This document shows positions 44,831 to 60,428 of a DNA stretch of 64,000 nt, in pieces; within the stretch, counting starts at the first letter, position 1, and each line of letters begins with the position of its first letter. The notes under the pieces were generated by a model, which was not told the DNA's origin, did no database searches, and saw nothing but the letters and a program-made list of their open reading frames with translations. A program made the translations under genes and the position numbers. Origin of the DNA: Antedon mediterranea (lineage: Eukaryota > Echinodermata > Crinoidea > Comatulida > Antedonidae); contig NC_092672.1 in NCBI RefSeq assembly GCF_964355755.1, positions 32,050,501 through 32,114,500 on the forward strand, written 5' to 3'.

Positions 44831-47800
44831 ATGTTGACGATAGAATATTTGTTTCTCCTGTGGTTTGTTTTATTATCGGTATACAGTGTTTTTTCAGGTA
44901 GGTGTGTTCGATTACTCTTTCTCCCCCGCCCCTCTTCCCCTCTCACTTCATTCTTTAAACCGTTTCCCCATCTTCCGTATCCTGCTTGGCAGAATGGAAG
45001 ATGGAGGAACGGTTTAAAGAATGAATTCTGCTGCTTGGCAGAATGGATGTGGTACCCACAACGTAAGCAGGAATTACAGTTCCTAAAATTGTTAGTAAAG
45101 AGTAAGATCGTTTACAATTGAATTACAAATAAATATTCCAATAGATCTTGCTCTAAGTTTTGGCTGAATTGGAGCCGGACGTGTGATGGAAATTTTGTTA
45201 AATGTCGGTCAAAAAGGGTTTGTTCAGTAACATGCAAATTCCTTGATACAGCATCGTATGTATTTCAAACATCAACTTGTCAATGACAAATTACTGTCAT
45301 ATAGAGATACAGCACTGACAATGTGTAGGCCTACATGTTCCTAGTTTGGTAATACGTCATGTATAGTTCAATACCCGAACATGTGCCCCGTGTGTTAATG
45401 GCACAGACCCCACTTGTTGAAAATGAACGAAAGAAAGTGAAAAGGGTATAGGACTTTGCAACTGAAAATAACATTCTGATTTCCATGGTAAATATAAGTC
45501 GATCTACGATTAGCACACAGTTTAGAACCATGCGGGATATTAAGACTGATTAGCGTAGCATATGTGGCTATGGATATTTCATTTTTGTATCTATAAACAA
45601 GGTTTATAACACAAAATGTATATAGAGTCAAAGGCTAATTTACACAGAAGAGCGGCAACGGTAAGTGGAAAACCACGTAGCTTGTCCCCACGTAGAATCT
45701 GTATCTATCCTAAGCGGAAACCGCCCGTCCTCTCCACTCTATATTTGTATTACCGTTACCACTCGTCTGTGTAAATTCCTTAAGACAGAGGTTCACTCTC
45801 TTATTCACAACCAACACATGTATTTTGAAAATGTTATTAATGTTTGATCCGGTTTAAGTTATTATTGGTTTCGATATTTAAGAAATCAGGAATTCCAGTA
45901 TTAGGCCTACCAACTTTTAAGAACCAAAAACATCCGGGTTTTTAATGCCCCTCTTTCACATCGCCTCAAAACTCATTTCATTTAATTCGTCAGAAAAGAA
46001 CAGATACATAACTTAAAACAAAATCAAAAGAGTTTCATCCAAATCCAAATGACTTCAAAAAGCGAAATGATATATAATATATAATAAATATGTTTACACA
46101 CACTTCTCCGAAGTTTTTCTGCGATGTGAAAGTTGTATTAGATACTATAATATGCTAAAGTCAAGATTCCGTAGTAGGGTTATTTATTTACTTTTAGGCG
46201 TATATGTATACAGTATAACTCAGCAAATATATTCGTCAATATTTATTTAATAATACGCTATTTGGTGGTGGTCGAAAGTTATCTGTTTTGGCATTAGCAC
46301 TTGAGTTTAAGTTATGCACACAATAACGTAGATTGCAATCGTTCTTAAATAACTTGAAAAACTCAAAATGTACTAGGCCTACCGAAACCTACATCACTGT
46401 ACCACATGGTTCATTTGACTTGTAGCTATTTTGTTACGTGTGTTAAATTCGTGATATTTGCGAGAACCGTTAAAGCATGACATTTATATTAACATTTATC
46501 ATCCATTGATAATGGTATATTTATTGATAAAAATCATCTTCATAGTAAAAATCTTAATATAAAATCGGCAAACACCAAAGAGATAAAAAAAAGAGTGAAG
46601 AAAGAAAAACTCACATGCTGAAGTCAGTCTATTTGATCAGCCATTCTTACCATATTATTAATGAGTTGTTAAAAAGTATAAATTCTGAGTTACTGAGTTT
46701 AAACTGTCATTGTCATGAAGGAACCCAATTTACAAGACCATTGGGACAAAAGGTTCTAGTCATGCTTAGAATTTAGCTGTTTCGGTATCTGTTGGTTTTT
46801 CAATAAACATTTTTTTTTGCGCACCGTAGACATCTCATGAGACTCGAGCGATTTAATGAAATACTGTACACTATTATTTATTAATGAGGCGAAAAATTGA
46901 CTGATGAAATTTAACCGTATTAAGTTACACTATATACCTACTCGCGCAATTAAATAACTGGGGTCCTACAATGATACAAGCGACATAAAGCGCAGTCTCG
47001 CTAAACTGGTGGTATAGTCAGAATAGAAATTAACAAGGCCATGGCTGCAGTCGCGCGCGTGCGCAAATTTAAGTTAGTGTTTAGCGACCGAGCGACATAG
47101 TGCGCTATAGAGTCGCGTTGGGTTTGAGGGGGAAGATATGTGACTGCAGAGGAGATAAATACGTAATTTTAAATTACAGTACAATACCCCTTTAATTACA
47201 GGCCCATGATCCATTTATGTATATCTATATTTTGCCATTGATTGTAACCCATGTGGGAGAAAGGTTGTAATCAGCAGATAAGAACCTCTGTCTGTCTGTA
47301 TACAGAATTTAATTGATATATCTTTTACTCTCTATTCTAGACGCAACTACTGTTGACAGTACTAATGTAACAAGACCTACTACCTATACAACCGATACAT
47401 CCAGATTAACAAGTGACGAGGTTGCTTCTACAGAAACATATTCAACAATAAATTCGTCCGTTGTCGTCACCAATAGACTGACTAACTATACAGCTACGGG
47501 CACTACAGCTGTATTACCACTTACCAGCCTGGAAACAAGTGCAATAACTGAAAATGATATCGGTAACAGCATTACCTACCAATATGTACCTACAGTGTCC
47601 ACGCATGGTACGACAAAACACCGTATTGAAACTACTAAACTTCCCACCACCATAACTACTGATGTTTCGACTGATGCTTCAACTGTCGCAATAGAGCATA
47701 CTACAGTTAGTGAATATCAGACAACGAGAATTACAACGCATAATATGACATTTGGTACAGATTACGAAACTTTTTCACCAAGCCCTAAAAGCACAACGGA

Positions 47801-50800
47801 ATTTGTCTCTGAAGCTGGGGTTACAGAGGATAACACAAGTGTTGCACTGCGCACTGATCATTCTGTGACAATCACTACCGAGAGAGAAACTGACCCTTCT
47901 ACCATTGTTCCGACAGTAGCCGTAAATACATCCGATTCAGTAGCTACTCTTGCGCTAACTACATCAGTATCTAGCACCACTGAAAATACCAAGCGGTTCA
48001 CCACACAGAGTTTTTCAACGCAGAACCTAACCAACGAAGTGACTTCTGGGTACTCGTCAACAAGTGGAGTAACTGGCATTCAAACAGTGGATACTACAAC
48101 AGTAGATAATACAACCGCTCAAACAAAACTGCAGACAGAGGCCACCACAAGTCCCCAGTCGTCGAGCACTGCCAAACCTACTACAACGAATTCGGAAACA
48201 GATACTGTTACTGGTGTTATTGCAACTCACCAAGTTGCAACGGATGCCTTTCAGACAATAACACCACTTTTAACAACACAATTTCAAAAATCGACGCTAC
48301 AGAAAACTACAGAGTGGGATTCTTCTGATGGGACAACACACTTTGTAACCTCGTCAACTAACGTATTTACGAATTTTTTTCCCGATTCGTCTACCACAAA
48401 CAAAGTAATCACGTATTCCACAACTCGGTATACTACAAAAACGGATTCATTAACAGATAATATCGATTCAACCACCCAAGATATTCAAACAGAAACAACA
48501 ACGGTGTCGCAAGAACCAAGTACTGCAGAGGTAAGCACGTATTGGGATTCTTCGACAGCTGAAGTACATACAATGAGTAAAATAATTACAGAACCTATTA
48601 TTGATCATTCAACAGAACTTAAAAGTACAGAAATTTTTCAAACAACAGAAGAAGGTGCAGCAACCGATATAACTACAGAACCTGAACCTACGGATATTGT
48701 CCAAACAACAGAAGAAGGGGCATCGACCGATGTAACTACAGAACATGAAACTACGAAGATTTTCCAAACAACAGAAGAAGGTGCATCGACCGATATAACT
48801 ACAGAACCTGAACCTACGGATATTGTCCAAACAACAGAAGAAGGGGCATCGACCGATGTAACTAGAGAACATGAAACTACGAAGATTTTTCAAACAAAAG
48901 AAGAAGGTGCAGCAACTGATGTAACTGAAGAACCTGGAATTACGGATATTGTCCAAACAACAGAAGAAGGGGCATCGACCGATGTAACTACAGAACATGA
49001 AACTACGAAGATTTTCCAAACAACAGAAGAAGGTGCAGCAACTGATGTAACTGAAGAACCGGGAATTACGGATATTGTCCAAACAACAGAAGAAGGGGCA
49101 TCGACGGATGAAACTACAGGACATGAAACTACGAAGATTTTCCAAACAACAGAAGAAGGTGCATCGACGGATGAAACTACAGGACATAAAACTACGAAGA
49201 GTTTCCAAACAACAGAAGAAGGTGCATCGACCGATTTAACTAAAGAACCTGGAATTACGGATATTGTCCAAACAACAGAAGAAGGGGCATCAACCGATGT
49301 AACTACAGAACATGAAACTACGAAGAGTTTCCAAACAACAGAAGAAGGTGCATCGACCGATGTAACTGAAGAACCTGGAATTACGAATATTGTCCAAACA
49401 ACAGAAGAAGGTGCATCAACCAATGTAGCTACAGAACATGAAACTACGGGTATTGTCCAAACAACAGAAGAAGTTGGAACGACCGATGTAACTACAGAGA
49501 TTGTGCAAACAACAGAAGACGGAGCAGCGACCGATGTAACTACAAAACATGAAACTACGGATATTTTCCAAACAACAAAAGAAGCTGCATCAACCGATGT
49601 AACTACAGAACTTGAAATTACAGAGATTGTCCAAACAACAGGAAAAGGTGCATCAACCGATGTAACTACAGATCATGAAACAACGAGTATTGTCCAAACA
49701 ACAGAAGAAGGTGCAGCGACCGGTGAAAGTACAGTGATTGTCCAAACAACAGAAGATGGTGCAGCGACCGCTAAAGCTACAGAACTTGAAACTACGAAGG
49801 TTGTCCAAACACCAGAAGCGACCGATGTAACTACAGAACCTGAAACTACGGATGTTTTCCAAACAACAGAAGAAGGTGCATCAACCGATGTAACTACAGA
49901 GATTGAAATTACGGAGATTATCCAAACAACCGCAGAAGCTGCAGTGACCAAAGTAGCTACAGAGATTGTCCAAACAACAGGAGAAGGGGCAGCAGCCAAT
50001 GTAACTACAGAGATTTTCCAGACAACAGAAGAAGATGCAGTAACCGATGTAACCACAAAAATTGAAATTACGGAGATTGTCCAAACAACAGAAGACGGAG
50101 CAACGTCTGATGTTACTACAGAACTTGAAATTACAGAGATTGTACAAACAACAGGAGAAGGTGCAGCAACCGATGCAACCACAGAATTTGAAATTACGGA
50201 GATTGTCCAAACAACAGAAGACGGAGCGAAGTCTGATGTAACTAAAGCTCTTGAAATTACAGATACTTTCCAAACAACAGGAGAAGGGGCAGCGACCGCT
50301 ACAACTACAGAACTCGAAACTACGAAGATTGCCCAAACTACAGAAGCGACCGATGTAACTACAGAGATTGTCCAAACAACAGAAGACGGAGCAGCAACCG
50401 ATGTTACTACAGAACTTGAAATTACAGATATTTTCCAAACAACAGGAGGAGCAGTGACCGATATAACCACAGCTTTTGAAATTACGGAGATTGTCCAAAC
50501 AACAGAAGAACGGGCATCGACCGATGTAACTATAGAGATTGTGCAAACAACAGAAGAAGGAGCATCGACCGATGTAACTACAGAGATTGTGAAAACAACA
50601 GAAGAAGGAGCATCGACCGATGTAACTACAGAGATTGTCCAAACAACAGAAGAAGGAGCATCGACCGATGTAACTACAGAGATTGTGCAAACAACAGAAG
50701 AAGGAGCATCGACCAAGGTAACTACAGAGATTTTGCAAACAATGGAAGAAGGAGCATCGACCGATGTAACTACAGAGATTGTGCAAACAACAGAAGAAGG

Positions 50801-53299
50801 AGCATCGACCGATGTAACTACAGAGATTGTGCAAACAACAGAAGAAGGAGCATCGACCAAGGTAACTACAGAGATTGTGAAAACAACGGAAGAAGGAGCA
50901 TCGACCGATGTAACTACAGAGATGGTGCAAACAACTGGAGAAGGAGCATCGACCGATGTAACTACAGAGATTGTGCAAACAACAGAAGAAGGAGCATCGA
51001 CCAAGGTAACTATAGAGATTGTGCAAACAACGGAAGAAGGAGCATCGACCGATGTAACTACAGAGATGGTGCAAACAACAGAAGAAGGAGCATCGACTGA
51101 TGTAACTACAGAGATTGTGCAAACAACGGAAGAAGGAGCATCAACCGATGTAACTACAGAGATGGTGCAAACAACAGAAGAAGGAGCATCGACTGATGTA
51201 ACTACAGAGATTGTGCAAACAATGGAAGAAGGAGCATCGACCGATGTAACTACAGAGATTGTGCAAACAATGGAAGAAGGAGCATCGACCGATGTAACTA
51301 CAGAGATTGTGCAAACAACAGAAGAAGGAGCATCGACCGATGTAACTATAGAACTTGAAACTACAGAGAATTCAGAATTCAGTTCGTCTAAACAGTCGAC
51401 GAATTATATTACTACAGAAGTCCAAACAAACCCAGTAACACACTTTACAGACTTCAAATCAACGATTCCTACGGCATCTAGACAAACAACGGAAATTGCT
51501 AAAACAAACATAGTAACTTCATTTCAAGAAACCACTGAAGAACTGGTTCCGTCAACTAGCTTATCTCAAACCAGTGACGTAGTTACGGCAGACTCTACAA
51601 CACAAAAACAAACAACAAATATGTTATCAGTTGCTACCACAAATCCAACTGTATCTCAGAAAACGGCAAGTGATTTGGTACCGTCAACGAATCTAGCCAC
51701 GACGGCATCAGTAACAACAAGTAAAGAGGCCACAACGACAACAGTAACAACAAGTAAAGAGGCCACGACGTCATCAGTAACAAAAGGAGTTTCGACAACG
51801 GATTTAAAATCGTCTGTCCAAACGACAGATATTTTATCAATTGCTACTACAAATCCAACTGAATGTCAGAAAACGACAAGTGATTTGGTACCGTCAACGA
51901 ATCTAGCCACGACGGCATCACTAACAACAAGTAAAGAGGCCACAACGGCAACAGTAACAACAAGTAAAGAGGCCACGACGTCATCAGTAACAACAGAAAT
52001 TTCGATAACGGAGTTAAAATCGTCTGTTCAACCAGAACAAACGACAGATAGTTTATCAATTGCTACTACAAATCCAACCATATCTCAAACAAGTGCTTTG
52101 GTACCGTCAACTAATTTAGCTCAAACAAGTAACGAGACCACGACGTCATCAGTAACAACAGGAGTTTCGACAACGGAGTTAAAATCGTCTGTTCAACCAG
52201 AACCGACGACTATCAACCCAATTCAAACTGTAGCCGAGAGTACCACAGATTCGACTTTGAATACCAATGGAGATTATAGTAAAATAACAACATTTGGAGT
52301 CATTACAGAGGCGAATAGGACGGGATACACATTGGTCACAACAGGTTAGTAAACCCTTGGACACAATGAACAATTCTAAAATGCTTGTTTATCATTGTGC
52401 CTCAGTATATATAGCCTCCATTTTGTAGAGCATTATATAAAAGAATTGCCATATGCTTTAGTTGACAACACAGTGAAGATGGTTTCGATGAAGTAAGATG
52501 AAGACATAACGACATAATGGTTTCAGTGAAAATTCAGTAAAGAAAATTAATTAATAACTTTTATTCTCATCTAGTTCTGACAACTTCAAATGGAGTACCA
52601 GATAAAGCCGTTTGGAGGGTTTTTGGATTGACTGTTGGTGTATTTGTAATATTGTTGATCTTAGCAACAATATGTGTGTATTTTGTATACTTTCATGTGT
52701 GTTATAAAAAACCAAATGAGCATATTATTTTACGTCCTTCAGTAAGTAACCATTTTTCTTCACCATTCAATATTTAAAAAAATGCTTTTAGGTAGGCCTA
52801 ATTGTATCCACATTATTCTTTGTTTATTTGTGATGTGCCCATATTATATGGGCACGATGATGTCATATCACTACCAAATTTGGGAATGTTGCTACCATAT
52901 TTGGGCAGTACATCAGACGTTTTTGTCAAATACACTGATAGTGTAGACATAGCTTCAGTGTTTGGTAAGTTAAAGTTGATATTTTATCTAATCTTTTTTC
53001 AGGACGTTCGTTTGCAATCGTACATGAACATAGACGTCGAAAATGCCCAAGTTGCAGACCCGAAATCCTCGGCAGGTGAGGTCGACAATAACCAGACCGC
53101 GTATGACACGTCTCTAGGGTGGCTAGCCGACAAGCTTGATCTCAAATTTGTAGACGAACTTGAAGAAGATGAGGGCTGGAAGATCGAAGGAGGTCCTAAA
53201 CTTAATGAAGGCGCTAACTTGAACGATGACGACAGCAGCTCGATACCTATGTCTAATATAGGTGCCAAACCATTTCCCCTTACAGCTTCTGACATCTGA
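44831..53299 (+). CDS. Mucin-like type I membrane protein with large Thr/Glu-rich repeat array
   Basis: Exons 44831-44897, 47341-52344, 52575-52741 and 53003-53299; phases agree and give 1844 residues. Exon 1 encodes a signal peptide (MLTIEYLFLLWFVLLSVYSV). The 5-kb exon 2 encodes an extracellular region of about 1668 residues dominated by Thr, Ser and Glu: a non-repetitive part with N-glycosylation sites (about 23-430); 21-residue units of type VQTTEEGASTDVTTEHETTK (about 435-1060); near-identical 16-residue units of type TEIVQTTEEGASTDVT (about 1060-1360); and three diverged repeats with LVPSTNLA and SKEATT motifs. Exon 3 gives one membrane helix (VFGLTVGVFVILLILATICV) and exon 4 an acidic 98-residue cytoplasmic tail ending ASDI. 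Dense O-glycosylation and a cell-surface barrier or adhesion role are expected from composition only; I do not recognise the tail. Confidence 0.88.
44947..45025. repeat. Intronic hairpin with about 29-bp arms
   Basis: TTCATTCTTTAAACCGTTTC (and on to CATCTTCC) is inverted at 44996-45025 (GGAAGATGG...GGTTTAAAGAATGAA) with about two mismatches and a 20-base loop. TGCTTGGCAGAATGG occurs in the loop and again just after. Confidence 0.8.
45631..45782. mobile_element. Inverted-repeat element, AATTTACACAGA ends
   Basis: AAGGCTAATTTACACAGAAG at the left and GTCTGTGTAAATTCCTT at the right, with an inner pair AACGGTAA/TTACCGTT and CCACGTAG words in the centre. About 150 bases, in intron 1 of the mucin-like gene. 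Confidence 0.75.
45783..46975. other. Remainder of mucin gene intron 1, no feature seen
   Basis: AT-rich intron sequence without an open exon or a repeat I can name. Confidence 0.4.
46976..47115. mobile_element. Inverted-repeat element rich in GCGACAT
   Basis: AGCGACATAAAGCGCAGTCT, then CTCGCTAAAC, is matched in inverse by GTTTAGCGACCGAGCGACAT and TAGTGCGCTATAGAGTCGCG. The ends are imprecise. Intron 1 of the mucin-like gene. Confidence 0.5.
48610..51350 (+). repeat. Coding minisatellite of the mucin-like gene (63-bp, then 48-bp units)
   Basis: From about 48610 to 50510 the units are mostly 63 bases (21 residues), diverged and sometimes shortened. From about 50510 to 51340 they are 48 bases (16 residues), ACAGAGATTGTGCAAACAAC onward, and many are identical. 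The shorter unit equals the longer one with five codons removed. Confidence 0.95.
51560..52200 (+). repeat. Second coding repeat of the mucin-like gene, about 190-200 bp, three copies
   Basis: Blocks with TTGGTACCGTCAACGAATCT, GTAACAACAAGTAAAGAGGC and GGAGTTAAAATCGTCTGT recur three times; the third lacks the inner duplicated SKEATT part. Confidence 0.85.
52829..52955. mobile_element. TA-MITE family, copy 11 (left end missing)
   Basis: GTGATGTGCCCATATTATAT core, and ACTGATAGTGTAGACATAGC at the right. It lies in the last intron of the mucin-like gene, 48 bases before exon 4. Confidence 0.75.
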
Positions 53300-53352
53300 G
53301 AATTGGATAAGGGAGTACAGAGAGTATAGTGGATCGATCATGGACCCCGGAC

Positions 53353-54583
53353 GCGATTTTTTTTTTCGTACATAAGTTGGGGACCCCATCATGAAACGTC
53401 ACAAAATAAACATGAATAATTCATCAGTTAAATTTTCTTGTTCCGTGTGCACCCAAAGCGTATAGCAACAAGAAGTGATTACACAAGTGCGGTACGATTC
53501 TAGGCCTATCTCCGCTGTGGTTGCCGCGTGCGATTTCATAATAGAATAGCGGAGTTTTGTGCGGATTGTCGAAATAATCAGCCTTTAGTTTATGGTGTTT
53601 TTAATATAGTTGATTACTAAAGAATTACGTGTTAAAATTATAGGTTTTATTGATACTATTAGGCCTAATTACTAGTCTCTAAATCCCTGTATATTCTAGT
53701 AGTAGCTGTGTGGGTACGGTGTGTGTGACTTGTGTCTTTGGGCTATGTACGTCCAATTACTACTTAGTTTAATGTTTTGCCTAGCTGTCGATTAGCCTCG
53801 ACACATTTTGCATAGTGGACGTGTGTGTGAAGAAGAGTGCGCGAAGGCAATCACGTGAATTGACCTAGAATCCTAGGCCTATTATTGTAGAAAGAATCGT
53901 ATCGCAGTTGTTGTTCCGTGTGCACCCAAGCGTTCTTGGACATAGCCCAAAGAAAGCTTAGACCCACAAGAATAAAGAATGTGTATAATTTGTGTACTGT
54001 ATTTTTTTAATTCTGCTATCAATTATCAAACAATGTACTCAAAGGAACTTTAAAAATGCGCGTATATGAACACATGAGATGGGAAGATTTGACCCACGAG
54101 AATAAAAAATGTATTTTTGTGTAATGTTTATTGTTTTTGCTGACTTATTACTCGGATTGTGTCATACCAAAGATAGTGTAACTATTACCAAAGATAGTGT
54201 AACTATCTTTGGTCATACCTAACACACACACACGTCACACACATCCACACAGCTACTACTAGAATAGACATGGGTTTAGAGACTAATAATTAGGCCTAAT
54301 AGTATTAATAGAAACTATAATTTTAACACGTAATTCTTTAGTAATAAATTATATTAAAAACACCATAAACTAAAGGCCGATTATTTCGACAATCCACACA
54401 AAACGCCGCTATTCTTCAACAGCGGAGATAGGCCTAGAATCGTACCGCACTTGTGTAATCACTTCTTGTTGCTATACGCTTGGGTGCACACGGAACAAGA
54501 AAATTTAACTGATGAATTATTCATGTTTATTTTGTGACGTTTCATGAGGGGGTCCCCAACTTATGTACGAAAAAAAAAATCGC
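53353..54583. mobile_element. Mutator-like (MULE-type) non-autonomous foldback element
   Basis: Two arms of about 370-390 bases (53353-53735 and 54210-54583) are near-perfect inverse copies, starting GCGATTTTTTTTTTCGTACA. Nine bases, ACCCCGGAC, are duplicated exactly at both borders (53344-53352 and 54584-54592). Very long inverted ends plus a 9-bp target duplication are the Mutator superfamily hallmark. The centre (about 470 bases) has no open frame of note, so it must depend on a transposase elsewhere. Confidence 0.85.
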
Positions 54584-54592
54584 ACCCCGGAC

Positions 54593-56072
54593 GTACTACT
54601 AGCCTACTGACGTTGTGTGCCGTTTTTTGCACACGTTGAATGGACTCCAGACGGATTCAAATGTTAGGACAAGCCTATAAACTTGCTGATAAACTTAACT
54701 CAAATTGTGATGGATGGATTGTCGTTTAATATAGACAGCAGAGGCGGATCCATTCATTTGTTTGAGGGGGTTTGGCAACCGTAACCAGACTGAAACCAAT
54801 TTGCAAATGTCTGGGATGATGGTTTTCATCAATGTTGTACGATCGCATGGCGAACTATAAGCTACAATTGTGGGCAGTTTTTGCACTACACGGAGTAGAG
54901 TGATTTGTTAGGTTTGTGAACACCGAAGAACCGGACGGCCGGATTAAAAAAATTCTTCATAGAATGATGTAGGTCGTTGCGCAAACAGTTTCAATATGGT
55001 TACATTTCAAGTTATGCAAAACAACTTTATTCTATCAGATGAGGGCGAAATTTAGATTTTTACTTGAGACCTGGTATTTTTATTTCTTGTATTGTCTGTA
55101 TATAATTATATAATCGCAAAAAAAATATTGTCAAATAGAATGATTAAATCGATGTTTTTACCGTTGTACTCCATGTATTTTTATATTTTTTGGCTACTAT
55201 TTTAAAATCGTCACGAACTGAATGGACTTGTCAAATAATAAATATACATCTGATGAATGATTATTGATGATGATAGTGATGTCAAAACCATTGCAGGTGT
55301 GATGCGAGAAAGATATCATACAGTCACCTGGCCTATATAAAAGTATTATCGAATTATTGTTCTTTTTATTGGCTTTATAATATAAAATTAAATCCCGGAT
55401 ATTTATGTATAATAATTGTGTGTGTACGTGGTCACAGGCATGTCTGTCATGAAGTTTGCCTCCAGTTTTTAAATTAGGGGGCGCTAAATTCTGGAATTTA
55501 AGAATGAATTTTACAAAAGCTACCACACTGCAATCTATCCAGGTCAGCTAAAAGGTCACATCGATGCATTTTCTTTCCTTTTCTCTCTCGCGGAACTCGT
55601 CGACAAACAAGGCTTCAGATCATATCTGCTCAAATTCAGATTTAGCTCAACGTACGTATGTAAACCTACAATTTACCTTTAATATTTAACATATATTGTC
55701 TTTAGTATGCATATTGGCAATTTAAGCGTGTAATTCAATGTATAAATGTGATTTTAAAAGAGTTTTCAAAATGCCGGTTCGCCTCCTCGACTTCTTATGA
55801 ATATGTATTTTTTGTATGTGTGGTCTGGTCGTGGTTCGTGCGTGGTGGATATCCCAAATACAAATGTCCTGTATATTCAGATCAAATACGGATTGGTATT
55901 CTTGAAAGAATGGAATGCAGTGGCGGGTAATGGTGTGGGCCCCCCTACCATTATTCTAGATTATCCAGTTTATTTTAATGTAAACAATTGTATGTTAACT
56001 TACTCTCATGATACACTTCTATTACTAACAATTTATATTGATTTCATTTTTAGCGAACAACTCACAATCAAA
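54593..56072. other. GAPDH upstream region
   Basis: No coding exon. A pyrimidine-rich stretch (about 55570-55590, CTTTCCTTTTCTCTCTCGCG) followed by a GT donor after CTCAAC (55650) looks like a TCT-type transcription start and a non-coding first exon (about 55585-55650), joining the acceptor at 56052. This is inference. Confidence 0.4.

Positions 56073-60428
<4,356 letters not shown>

Noticed and set aside
49673-51122. Open frames of 443 and 413 codons on the minus strand inside the mucin exon
   Set aside because: They are shadows of the 48- and 63-base repeats: a unit free of stops on both strands stays open when repeated. No splice or start context supports them.
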